Shown in pieces: positions 1 to 10,432 of a DNA stretch of 64,000 nt. The stretch's first letter is position 1, and each line of letters opens with the position of its first letter. This DNA comes from Gymnopilus junonius (Eukaryota > Basidiomycota > Agaricomycetes > Agaricales > Galerinaceae): assembly GCA_015501075.1 (NCBI GenBank), contig JADNYJ010000091.1:62001-126000 (forward strand). Reading direction: 5' to 3'. A program made the position numbers and the translations under genes. Under the pieces are notes generated by a model that saw only the letters and a list, made by a program, of their open reading frames with translations, was not told where the DNA came from and searched no databases.

Positions 1-1
1 C

Positions 2-76
2 TGCGTCGTCGTCAAGGAGTACGGTGTTGAGAGCGAGGGTCTCCACGTCCTCCTTGATTACTTCAAGAACCGTTAA
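2..76 (+). CDS. 3' end of an unidentified protein-coding gene (partial)
   Basis: The first 75 bases read through 24 codons to a TAA stop. The frame begins CVVVKEYG and ends LLDYFKNR, and it runs off the left edge of the window. Codon use is strongly C-biased at third positions (gtc, ctc, ttc, aac), as in highly expressed basidiomycete genes, which supports real coding sequence. I do not recognise the family from this tail. Only the last exon or part of it is present. Confidence 0.5.
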   Translation, partial: CVVVKEYGVESEGLHVLLDYFKNR

Positions 77-767
77 AGTGAGTGTTCGGTTATTCGTTTG
101 CGGGTCATCTCCGCACTCTCCGCGATGATCAAACAGACTCCCTCAACTGAGGATTCATCTTTTGAAGAATCATGTCTATCCGGAATCATTATACTATGTC
201 TGATTATTCTCCTTTCTATCCTTTTTGCCTACGCGACCCGTTGCTGACCATGCTCTTCACAGCGCATATATCGTATCCACACTTTATTAGCACTGCACGA
301 CCCATGAAATGAAAAATAAATAAACATTGCATAGTATAGTGCGCTGCTCCTGAAAAATGTCGGTCCTATATCGTTAAGTAAGCCGTCGAACAAGCAGCTC
401 TGACGGACAGCCGTACGCCAGCCATACATCACCATGAGATAACACCAATGCCGTAGCCATGATCAGACATCGTTCAAGGGCTTTTGATATTGTCTTCGGC
501 AGGCTATCATAACAAAATACAAATTTGGCCGGTAGCAGAAGCGTGGCGATTCCACGAGTCGAAATGAATAAAATTAATGTACTCAAAACTCGGTTTATGG
601 GGGAAATTTGATACTAATGCAGAAACTATTTATTTGCCCTCAAAGAAACCTTTGCTAAAACCACTATTGGTGGTGAGTATCCCACTGTCAGGACCACAAG
701 TTATACGAGTAAAATAGATATAGCAATGGTGAGCGCCAAGTGAGCGCAGTCAAGGCAAAATTTATTT
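77..767. other. Intergenic, 3' flanks of two convergent genes
   Basis: AT-rich sequence between the + strand gene ending at 76 and the F-box gene ending at 768 on the minus strand. The reading frames present are short and show no recognisable motif. It presumably holds both 3' UTRs. Confidence 0.5.
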
Positions 768-2330
768 TCATGCTACAACTTCACTACCGCATACATATTC
801 GTAGTCGACCCCCTCAACTGAACGCCAACGCAACTTCAACCCAACAAATCTATCAAGTTTCCGTTTGTAACGAACGTCCAAATTAGGGCCATGATTAACT
901 GTAGTCATATCCAGGACGTGAATAGGATGGTTAGTACGTATACGCATGCGTAGAAAATTGAAGAGAGTGTTAGAATACCAGTTAATCTGCAGGATTTGGA
1001 GAACAGGAAGTAAGATGTTCGCGAATCCTATGCCCCTTTGAATGCTTAAAATATATTGGAGCCCTTCGTCTGTGGCGAACAATATTGGTGTCGATGGAGC
1101 AGAGAGGAGAATCAACTTCAGCGTGGAAGTAGCAAATGCGTGGTGACGAGGGTTCCAAAAAGATGTTGATTTTTCTGAAAATTTCACCTCCATATTACTA
1201 ACCATTCCAAGGTTCGGAAAATTTGGTGGGGGACTATATCCACCCTGGAGCGCCTCACGGACAGTGATTGAGAGGCTCGTGTCATCTACCCACAGTCTTA
1301 CGCAGAATACAGCTTCGGGGACCTCCAGCGTTACAGTAATTCGAACCACATTTTGGGCTGAAAGGTAAGTGTTGGAAAGATTGGATAGCGCCTGAACGGC
1401 AACACTGCTCGGGATGTTCGAAAAGGGGTTTGGAACTGACAGCTCCATTGAACAATCTTTAGGCAGAATGACGAAACGTAGCAAGCATGTAAGGAGTTGC
1501 ATGCCGGATTCGATCTTTACATACTTTAAAGCAGTGGGCCTTGCGACAATTGTTAAGGGCATAGGTATGACCTCGGTGATCAATGTAGGAAGTTCGAGCT
1601 GGAGGGTTTCTAGATGAGGGGCCATATTGAGAAGCCTCGACACTTCAGAAATGGAAGAAAATGAATTGATGGACACCGAGCGAAGGTGGCCGAGCCAAGC
1701 TGCCGTCTGAAAGTTGAAATTTAGGCTTCCAGGATGGAAGATGGTAAGACATGGCGCTGTGTTTGCAAACAAGGTTGAATCCAAATCGGTGTTGATTCTA
1801 TCCACATAGCCAGAAATAATGAATTCGCAAAGACGCGGAGCTGGAAGGAAGATGGCGCGCCAGAATTGAAGATTCGTTGCTCGCCTATCAATGCTCACGA
1901 CAAATCTCTGGACTCTGCTCCAATGAGTACCCAACAGAGAAGAAAGAAAATCTGGCAAGAAAGATTGCGTTCTTTGTATTCGAGTCATAGCATCAGCGCC
2001 TACGACCCAATCTATGTGGTAGCGTTCTACGAAAGTGCCCTTGATCCAGAGGGAGGAGGTTGTGCCCGTACGTCGTACGACTTCGTCGCACCAGTCCCTG
2101 GACTTCTGCCAACTGAAGACATCTAGGTCGATAACATGTCCCCATAGATACGGCGCATCAAGCAAAAAAGATCTCCAAGCCCCACACACTTGTGAGCACA
2201 TCCGTAAATTGTTTAAAGCATTGGCATCAATAAATGGGTCTGCATTGAAGCCAAATATGGTAGTTAGGACGTCTTGGTTCAATTGCACATGTTCATTGCT
2301 AATGAGCGTATTTGGAGCAGTATAGGCCAT
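768..2330 (-). CDS. F-box-like domain protein, single exon
   Basis: An uninterrupted 520-residue frame starting at the ATG at 2330. Residues about 15-65 have the layout of the F-box family common in mushroom genomes: an acidic/hydrophobic helix (LNQDVLTTIF), then LRMCSQVCGAWRSFLLDAPY and LWGHVIDL. Such proteins recruit substrates to SCF ubiquitin ligases through Skp1. The rest is leucine-rich with recurring hydrophobic blocks (LETLQLELP, LKLILLSAP) but no clean LRR register. Agaricomycetes carry large, fast-evolving families of these genes, so a one-to-one orthologue is not expected. The substrate is unknown. No frame break is seen. Confidence 0.8.
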   Translation of the reverse strand: MAYTAPNTLISNEHVQLNQDVLTTIFGFNADPFIDANALNNLRMCSQVCGAWRSFLLDAPYLWGHVIDLDVFSWQKSRDWCDEVVRRTGTTSSLWIKGTFVERYHIDWVVGADAMTRIQRTQSFLPDFLSSLLGTHWSRVQRFVVSIDRRATNLQFWRAIFLPAPRLCEFIISGYVDRINTDLDSTLFANTAPCLTIFHPGSLNFNFQTAAWLGHLRSVSINSFSSISEVSRLLNMAPHLETLQLELPTLITEVIPMPLTIVARPTALKYVKIESGMQLLTCLLRFVILPKDCSMELSVPNPFSNIPSSVAVQALSNLSNTYLSAQNVVRITVTLEVPEAVFCVRLWVDDTSLSITVREALQGGYSPPPNFPNLGMVSNMEVKFSEKSTSFWNPRHHAFATSTLKLILLSAPSTPILFATDEGLQYILSIQRGIGFANILLPVLQILQINWYSNTLFNFLRMRIRTNHPIHVLDMTTVNHGPNLDVRYKRKLDRFVGLKLRWRSVEGVDYEYVCGSEVVA

Positions 2331-3104
2331 CAGACTAGATTTTGAGATGCAGGACTAGACATAAGTTAGCAGGTGAGCACATCATCTACTGATATATATA
2401 TGACGGTACACTGACCGCAAATCCGGGACCTGTGGAGTAAGCACTGCTTGCAATCGCCAACTGGCAAAATTTTAGAATAAGGAGATCCTGAGATTTTGTT
2501 CTAGGTCAGAGCTGAGGCTGATGAATAAGCTTGAAAAAAGGGATTTGAAACAATTGTTTAGGATGAAATAACAGACCTCCTTATTTACCAAGTTGGGATG
2601 GTTGAAGGTTCCACCCTTTTTTCTGCTTACTATAACCTGCCTAATATTAGCGTCGTCCATCATTGTAAATAATGACGGTGGTCCTTGCGGGGGTATTGAT
2701 ACCTTAAATCAAGTTTCCATTTCGTCGCGATAGTTGTGTACAGCTCAAGGGCGCTGATAGGTGTACTTGACCCAGGGACACCTCTACATAGTAAAATGGG
2801 ATGTGCTGGAAATAGAATGGCTGGATGTTGTATCTGTGCAATTTGCTTTTTTTGGCTACTCATGCACTGCTCGGAAAATGCTGTATGTATCCGGGATTTG
2901 AGAGGACCTGAGTTGATGATATTAGGGTTGTGTCCTTGGCGATGCAGGCAGGAACGATGACAGCTCCGTCCTTACTACACCATAAACAGAAAAAGACGGC
3001 TCGAGTTGTACAAAGAAATAGCCTACACAGAAGATAACGTCGTAAGCGGACAACAAGGAGGCAGAGAAAATCGGAGTGTTATCATAGCAAAGCAGTGCAT
3101 CCAA
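2331..3104. other. Intergenic, upstream of the F-box gene
   Basis: About 770 bases between the F-box start and the 3' end of SAP18. The small open frames have no recognisable domain or conserved start context. A TATATATA stretch near 2393-2400, about 65 bp upstream of the F-box ATG, could be a core promoter element. Confidence 0.4.
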
Positions 3105-4176
3105 TTAATCATAACGACCTTTTCTCCTAGGAGGAGGCGGACTCCTCGAACGCGAGCGAGAAGCGCGTCTATTCCCTCCCCTTCCACCTCGATCTCTATC
3201 ACCCCATCCACCTCCGCCCCTTGGAGGAGGCGAATTGTCCCTACGTAGAGTGTTCCTCCTAGGAGGAGGGATACGAGGATCAGGTCTATCTAGATCCCTA
3301 TCTCTATCCCTGTCTCCGCGACCACCACCGCGGCCACCGCGAGGGCCACTACCAGGAGGAGGCGCGTTGGAGTCGCCTCGCCAATGGCCACCTCCACCTC
3401 CACCTCGTCCTAGGCCTGCGCCAGAACCACGGCCTGCACTAGCACTAGCACCACCTATACCCCCAGCACCGGACCTCCATCCATTAGATGGTGGGCCTCC
3501 GGAACTGCCTACAGCAGCTCCGGAGCCTTTGATCGAAAGTTCAGAAGGCAGCGTGACGTTCTTCGGCAATAACACCGCGACGAGCAAGAAATCCCCAGGG
3601 AGGAACCTCAACTCGTCCAGTGTCCTCTGTTCTCTCTCCCTGCCGTCTAACTCTGCCCTAGCAGGCTCAGTGTCCTGCGTCAGCCTCGGCGCGGTGGCCG
3701 TTAAGGTGCCAGGTTCACCAAGGATATCGCGCGAGTATACCATGCCTAGGTCTTTCTGCGAGTAGCGACCTTTATTTGAGGAGTCGGCATAGACGGTGCG
3801 GAATGAAAATCGGGACAGAGGGTGACGATATTCAGCTATGAGTGGTGCTGTGTTGCGCAGGGTTGTGACAACTTCGCGGAGTGTCGCGTCTTTCCTACGT
3901 TCCAGTCAGATTGTGTTCCGACATAGAATAGATGAAAAGATTTACCAAGTAAATATCTGCTGTTCATCTGTTGTTGGCAACGTTCCGTCCTCAAAGAGAG
4001 TCAAACGATGAAAGCTGCCGATTTTTACGAATGTCCGGATGAGAAATGGGGCAGTCTGGATAACATTCCATGTGTTCGTCAGCTTATGATACTCGAATAG
4101 AAATATGAAAAATAAAGCACACTTTTTCTCTAGAAACTGTAGTCGATGCGCTGGGAGCACTGTCGTCGACGTCCAT
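3105..4176 (-). CDS. sap18: SAP18-like histone deacetylase / ASAP complex subunit with RGG-RS tail
   Basis: Three exons on the minus strand (4123-4176, 3946-4055, 3105-3894) with 67- and 51-bp GT-AG introns give 317 residues. Residues about 16-140 are the SAP18 ubiquitin-like fold: REKTAPFLIRTFVK, FEDGTLPTTDE, TLREVVTTLRN, EYRHPLSRFSFR, DLGMVYSRD. SAP18 links the Sin3-HDAC co-repressor with the ASAP/PSAP RNA-processing complexes in the nucleus. After the fold comes a tail of roughly 150 residues, rich in GGGGG, RGGRGG, RDRDRDRD and SRSRSRSPPPP. That is far longer than the tail of animal SAP18 and resembles RNA-binding RGG/RS segments. All splice junctions restore the conserved core exactly, so the model is firm. 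Confidence 0.9.
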
Positions 4177-4984
4177 GATGTTCTGCGCGACGTGGTGAGC
4201 AACCAAGGACGCTTACATTACATAAGCTGCTGGTTAAGCCCTTTCGCTTGTCAGAATTTGGTCAGAATTTTCTCTCATTCTAAACCCACTGACGAAGTCG
4301 CTGCTTCGATTATCGTGAATTGCTGTAATATCTGATTCACGCACTTATTGCTAGTAATTAAATAACTTAACGTTCCTGGAGTTGCGCATGTTTTCCTGGT
4401 TTTCGTGGTCATGCCTGCATCCTCTGAGGCTGTATGGCATTCGCGTGACCGCTTCTCCCAGAAAACCTTCGAGATACTAGGCATGGGGGCCATGATACCA
4501 GTCCCTCCGAAAACGCCCTGCCCAAAAAATCGACATCGACCAGGATGCTAAAGTACTGGACGGTGCACTTCGCGTTTACATCAAACTTCACTTCCGGTTG
4601 GTTCATCTAATCTATGGGCATCCCTCATCGTTCACCAACACGTAATGAGATAATCAAGATGATATTGAAGTGCGCTAGAGATAGTATTATATGGTCTATT
4701 CAAGAGTTTGAGATCAGATTTTTAGTAGGTGATCAAACTACGTTGTTAGTTCCAACTCCACTTGTCCAAGAGTCTAGACATCACAACAGGCTCGGTGGTG
4801 ATCTGTCAAAGATTGTACATTTGAAACTAGACACTGTGCCCTGGCTGGTAGTAAACAACGGCGCGCAAATTTGCTGCTTTTCGGCATCGGGACGCCTTCA
4901 CTGAGTCCATCGTGTAGCAGCAATACTTTGTAGGAATCTAAATACCGACTTCAGTTAGAAACAACAGAAACGTATGCAGGAAGT
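4177..4984. other. Intergenic, SAP18 upstream region
   Basis: About 800 bases with only short unrelated frames. It contains the SAP18 promoter on the minus strand and ends in the decayed protease copy. I see no repeat or recognisable gene. Confidence 0.4.
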
Positions 4985-5724
4985 TACCTTGACTATAAAT
5001 TAGATAACTATCTGCATTCTTCACGGCCTGGGCTGGCGTGGCAGTTAAAGCATGCATTCGTCAATCATACTTCCTTTTGCCAATCGCAATACACCTCTGC
5101 CTCCTGGTGTATAAATACCGTCTCCTATTGCCACAGTGATCAGAACGCGCGAATGGGTAAATCGTGTACAGAAACTCCTGCGCCGAAATCTGTTTGGGTT
5201 GCTCATCATGCTGTTCATTTTCCTGTCAACCACTTCATTGAAGAATTATAGGCAAAGGGTGACAATATTTCCGCTGGGTATGGTGTATCCCCTGCTGTCA
5301 TTCAAGTAAATCAGGAAGCCCCTTCGTAGTGGAGTGCAAGGCCAAAAACTTACGTAGCATCCGGGCAGTTGTCACTCTTCCCAACCACACAACTGAAGTG
5401 TACCTCTTCGCCTGTGTCCCCTGTGATCGCCACCAATCGGGTTATCATCTGGTTATTTGCTTTCCGAAACGCCGCGTCCGCACTTGCAAAGTCCCCGAAC
5501 CAATATCGGAACGATCCACCAGCAGTAAATGCAAGATTGGTGCGAGCTGCATAGCACTTTCCCATCGCATGCGCAATGAGACAGAATTGAGAAAATGTGA
5601 CACCGAGTTGACCATCCTGAACGGTGGTGCAGCCGGGCCAGGCGTTGCCAAGCTGCCACAGGGGAGCTGTGGCTAAGATTACGTTGGAAAATGCGCGAGC
5701 TGTAAATTCTTGGTCCGAGGGCAA
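4985..5724 (-). pseudogene. Degenerate zincin-like (M35 / lysine-specific metalloendopeptidase-type) protease copy
   Basis: Reading the minus strand from 5724 gives a stretch with the layout of secreted fungal Asp-zincins: WPGCTTVQDGQ, FRYWFGDFASADAAFRKAN and VHFSCVVGKSDNCPDAT. A plausible 59-bp intron follows at 5293-5351. The next stretch reads GYTIPSGNIVTLCL, then an in-frame TAA, then FFNEVV. Further on, in shifted frames, SRVLI stands where HExTH should follow, and ATPAQAVKNADSYLIYSQ resembles the family's C-terminal PxxAVxNADxYxYF segment. No start codon, no HExxH zinc site, one stop and at least one frame change mark it as non-functional. The family call is by motif memory only. The M35 and GfMEP-like families cannot be separated from this remnant. 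Confidence 0.55.
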
Positions 5725-6317
5725 CTGCTAGCTGCTGTTGGATTATTCTTTCCCTTCCGGACTGGTATTTATGCGTCACCAGTCTGTCCTTGCTGGCTGA
5801 TCGCCATTCAGTGAACGGAAAAACCTTTCTGGCATTATGGTGTTCGGCTTCTCTTGGATATTATACTAGAGCACTAACGAGTTACAAGTCAGCAAAAAGA
5901 CAGACTTTTGTGGTAGCATTGGCAAAAACCTTAAGGTAAAACAGACTAACAACAAAAACAGCTAACGGTTCCGAGTCCTGTTCCTGATTCCGTCAGTAAC
6001 GGTGACCAATAAACCGTGCCAATCGTCAGCGGATTGTGAGGAAGCCATCCAAAATTTTGCGAAAGGGTACTTTAGTAAACATCAAAGAAACATGAACGTT
6101 AAAGAGCGCCAAGGTGAGAACTAGCATACCTGGCGGTATTACAGCGAAAACAATGGACTAAGCCACGTCGACAACTCGATAGGTCTGGAAGAAACCCAAC
6201 TTCAGGTGAATGAAGTGCACCGAAAGGCACCTTGAGAGATGTTGGAGGAATAAATTACATAATCAATCAAACTTTCCTGCTGATCAGTCGTTTCTACCAT
6301 GCGCTCCTCAATCCAAC
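5725..6317. other. Intergenic, no gene seen
   Basis: About 590 bases between the protease remnant and the MITE. No credible coding frame, RNA gene or repeat was recognised. Confidence 0.4.
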
Positions 6318-6468
6318 TACTGTACCAATTCGATCAATTCGGCCGTCACGCGTCACACCCGATTTTTTCTGACCCGGATTTAATTTATTCTCGATTTTTC
6401 CGATTTTCTGAGATTTTTCGAAATTCAAAAAGTCACGTGGTGGCCGAATTGATCGAATTGGTACAGTA
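6318..6468. mobile_element. MITE-like element with 27-bp perfect terminal inverted repeats
   Basis: Positions 6318-6344 and 6442-6468 are perfect reverse complements over 27 bp (tactgtaccaattcgatc... against ...gatcgaattggtacagta). They enclose 97 bp of AT-rich, T-rich DNA with no coding capacity. If the terminal TA on each side is counted as a target duplication, the element is 147 bp with 25-bp TIRs. That fits a non-autonomous Tc1/mariner-type MITE inserting at TA. It lies 284 bp upstream of the first amine oxidase ATG. No transposase and no second copy is seen in the window. Confidence 0.75.
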
Positions 6469-6752
6469 CTCATTTGCACCCTCAACTCTTCTCTGTTGTG
6501 GCCACAAAGATGCCTATCCATAGCATGGTCTAGAAATTATTCCGTGCTTTGCTTAGGCTTACCTGGTCCAGCTCGGTAGCAATCTGAAAATTCTGGTTCC
6601 GTTCATCATGATAGCCTTATGCGCACCGTCTTTTTGCCAAATCCAGGTGTGAGTGTGATGTCAGAAATAGCCTAGAATAACGCAAAGATAAGATAATGTC
6701 AGTACAGTGTAGTCCCCGCGTAAGAATTGCTTTCTTGTGACTCAACTCAACC

Positions 6753-9700
6753 ATGTCCGTGTACCAGTACAAGTTAATCGACCCCGACCCTCCTGGTGAA
6801 CCTGCTCCAAAGAATAGAAAGTTTGTTTTACTGGGCTTACGCAAACGCTCCTGGATCCTCTGCCTCTCTCTCATCTTCAATGTCCTATCTTTCGTGGTTA
6901 TCTTACGGCATTCTCATGACCTGAAAAGCCTGTTCTCTCAGAAGATTTTCTTTGGAGATAATTGGGACGACGGCCTTGATGCAACCACCCCTGCAGAAAA
7001 CACCAATATCAACCAGGATGCTCCTGGACGTTGCGTTTCCTCGCATTCCCGGCAAGCTTCTCCTCCAGCTCCTCTGAATCCATGGGCATCTCTCTCCATC
7101 TCTGAAACCTCTGAAATTGAAGCGTGGCTCGAAGCCCCAGAAAGGCAACTTAACCTGACTAAAGTCAAGGACTCCGACTCATCTGATAATGTCGTCTTCA
7201 TGATAGAGACATACAACCCGCCAAAGTTGGCTGCCCTCGCCTACCTAGAAAATCCATCGCAGGTCTCTCAACCGGAAAGGTATGCCAGGGTAACACTACA
7301 CCACGGGGCTCGGGAAGAACCTGTGGCGAAGGATTACCTAGTCGGCCCTTTGCCTGTGGGCAAGAGGACGACGATAAGGCCACTGGAGGAGATATATCAT
7401 CGCAAGGCCGTCCCGTTCAACTCCCGTGGTGTCGAGCTTTCTCAGATGATGCGGATGATTGACTTCATCGGAAGGGAACTTCAGCCTATTAATCATGCAA
7501 TCGAAGTGCGTTTTTTTTTCAGCGATTAATAATATTTCTATTGATAGGTACCGAATTGCTTTTAGGATTTATTCGGAGCTTCCATGAGAGGGCAACCAAA
7601 CGACACTTTAAGCGCAGGCATGGTTGGACCATACAGCTTCGACGGCAGCTTTAGAAGACTGTGGGTGACCTGGCGCCGAAACGGTGCTGGCACATGGCTC
7701 ATGCCAGTCAACTTTTACCAGTACATTGACGTCTCTGGGACCAACCCCTCGCAATGGAAATTACTCAAAGCAAGGCCTTAATTGTCCACTCACTTACCGG
7801 AGCTAATTCCTTTTTTGCCTTCCTTCGTTGCAGCTTGTATATCACGATCAGATATTTCCGTCCGTTTCTTCCTTTCTCGAAGCGTTCAACAACGGCACCC
7901 TCATCAAACACCCCGGACAAGCAGACCCTAATATCGACCTCACCTGGGCGCAGCGTAAACGTGTCGGTACTGACCGTGATTTGGATCATATCCCTGGACC
8001 AAGGTCTGTATCCTTTTCAGGGGGTGAGGTACAGAGTGGATAAGGAGCAGAAGTATGTCAGTTGGATGGGGTGGGGTATGTATTTAGGTTTCGATAGAGA
8101 TATGGGGCTGAGCCTTTGGGATGTGAGGTTCCGCGGTGAGAGGATCATATATCAGGTAATTTCGAACATATCGGCGTGGTGTCCATATTGGCTTCCTGAC
8201 CGTTTGTGGTCATTAGCTTGCTCCTCAGGAAGCGATTGCACAATATGGTGAGTCCCAGCTTTACCGAAGTCAGAAAACATATTCAGCTCTATAATTAAAT
8301 TCAGGCGGCAGCGATCCGGCACAAGCGACTACTGCATGGCTTGACAGATACTTCGGAATGGGCGGCCGCGTACGCAATATGATACCATATTACGACTGCC
8401 CTCAAGAATCTACCTATCTTCCTGCAACCACTTACTCCATGCTTGGTTCAGTGTATGTGGAAAGGGCGATATGTATCTTTGAGCAAGACACAGGGAAGCC
8501 GCTGTCGAGACATACGGGCGATACGGAGGGCGAGTTTGGGGCGGTCAAGTCCTATGTACTTACTGTGAGGAGTATAAGTACTGTTGGGAAGTGAGCACAT
8601 ACGTAAGGATATTTCGGTTGTGAATTGACTTCCTATTTTCTAGCTACGACTATTGTATGTATATTTGTCGCCTTCTGTATTTTCAAGAGCTAAAGCGCCG
8701 TACGTGGCTTTACGTCCCCAGTGGTGAGTGCCTGATCCTGTTTAAATTCTTGAGGTTTGCTACTTACTGCATTTTGTAGTTCGATTATATGTTCTATCTT
8801 GATGGCACAATCGAAGTTCGCCTATCGGCTTCAGGATACATGCAAGGTGGTTATTGGCAACCAAACAAAGATCCTTACGGTGGCAGAATTCACGATGTAT
8901 CCAGTACGTCAGTTATTCTCTTTTGTTGTTGCCTGAACTAGTCTAATAGTAGCTTCTAGTGGGCAACTTGCATGACCATGTCATAAACTATAAGTAAGCT
9001 GTCTTCTTTTTATCTTCTCTCATACAAATTCTTTTACTTCTTACCTTTTTTAAGGGTCGACTTTGATATAGCAGGCACCTCCAACTCCCTGCTCAAAACC
9101 ACGACACAAGTGGAGACAGTCACGTACCCATGGCTGGACGACGACTGGGGTCAAGATCACATCCAACAAAAAATAATCCGGGAGTATATTACCAACGAGG
9201 ACGACGCGCTATTGAAGCACCCTCCTAACTTTCAAGGGGGTACGCTATAGTGAATCAAGAAGCAAAGAATGCATGGGGATATCCTAGAGGATACGCAATT
9301 CATCCTGGGCAATCTTCAATCCATAATGTACGTCTGTCAAGTTATGTTTCCCATTTATCTATTTTAAATAACCTTCGGCTTCAGACCGTTGTCGGATCCA
9401 AACGACTTCTCAACAACGCAAACTGGGCCCGATATAACCTTGCGGTATCTCATCGTAAGGAAGCTGAACCTTCTTCGAGCTCCATGTGGAATTTACACTT
9501 GCCTGGTGCTCCGATGGTGGATTTCCATAAATTCTTTGATGGCGAAAATATAACGCAGAAGGATCTAGTTGCTTGGATTAACGTTGGAATGCATCATTTG
9601 GTTTGCCCTATATAATTTTCTCCGTAAAAGTGATTGACTTTGAATCGATAGCCTCAAGCGGAAGATTCGCCTAACACAAAAACTAACATTGCAACGTCCA

Positions 9701-10042
9701 GGTAAGCCCTCTCATTTTAGGCAGGATTTCCTGCCTTTCAATTCGGAATATTGACCATCTTTCCAAAGCTTCATTTTAACACCCTTGAACTACTTCGATT
9801 ACGATATCTCCATGGAACTCAAGAATGCCATTCTCCTCCATGTACCAACAAACCCCGGAGAACCATATTCCTACGACAACTACGGCGTCCAACAGGACTT
9901 TACTTGTCTGCCTGATTCTCCCTCGCCTTTTGAATATTTGGCGACTCAATGGCTGGAAGAAGAGGGCACTTTGCGAGCTATGACTCCTGACAAGGCTAGG
10001 GATCCTGCTGATATGTATTTGCGGTTTAGAGTTGGAGAATAG
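6753..10042 (+). CDS. Copper amine oxidase 1, membrane-anchored (frame broken by two 1-nt indels)
   Basis: Thirteen coding exons: 6753-7505, 7566-7769, 7834-8155, 8217-8247, 8305-8590, 8644-8654, 8722-8723, 8780-8903, 8960-8993, 9055-9327, 9385-9600, 9652-9701, 9769-10042, for about 859 residues. The enzyme oxidises primary amines to aldehyde, H2O2 and ammonia using copper and topaquinone. Visible sites: an N-terminal type-II anchor (WILCLSLIFNVLSFVVIL), the catalytic-base region YLGFDRDMGL, the TPQ motif NYDY, the copper ligands NLHDH, and the third histidine in GMHHLPQAEDSP. The NYDY tyrosine is on an 11-nt exon followed by a 2-nt exon. Intron 2 uses a GC donor at 7770. Relative to its tandem paralogue there is one extra G at 8020-8024 and one missing base at 9236-9240. 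The two shifts cancel downstream. Confidence 0.88.
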
Positions 10043-10432
10043 CGCGTCAAAATTCAAGATCGGAATAGATATGGATAGAGCTTGTAGCGCTCAAGCAATT
10101 TTCTATGCATTTTTGCCCTCCTTTGGCGCACGTCTAATCTTATCACACACCTCCAGTGAAATGTGCGTGAGAACGTGCCTGGATGACATATATAATCGCG
10201 TGAGAAAACCTCTCTAAGCAAATCCTCGCCGATTTAACTTCAAAAAGCAAGAAGCTTGCACCTTCCAGAAGCACACATGCTCTCTTACCGCGCTGCATAG
10301 TTTCTCAAGCCTGCCGCATGCGGATCTTTTCGAGTTAGTTGCCAATAATAACTTTACTAATGATAGAGGAACGTATATGAGCCTCTTCCAAGCCTTGCTC
10401 TCTGATTTTGATCCCAGTGTCCCACTGTTGAC
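10043..10432. promoter_or_regulatory. Intergenic spacer between tandem amine oxidase genes
   Basis: A 390-bp spacer separates the stop of copy 1 from the ATG of copy 2. It must hold the terminator of the first gene and the promoter of the second. No clear TATA box or named operator is seen. Confidence 0.4.

Noticed and set aside
3235..3765. Long proline-rich + strand reading frame
   Set aside because: It is the antisense shadow of the SAP18 RGG/RS tail; SAP18 is proven by its conserved spliced core on the other strand.
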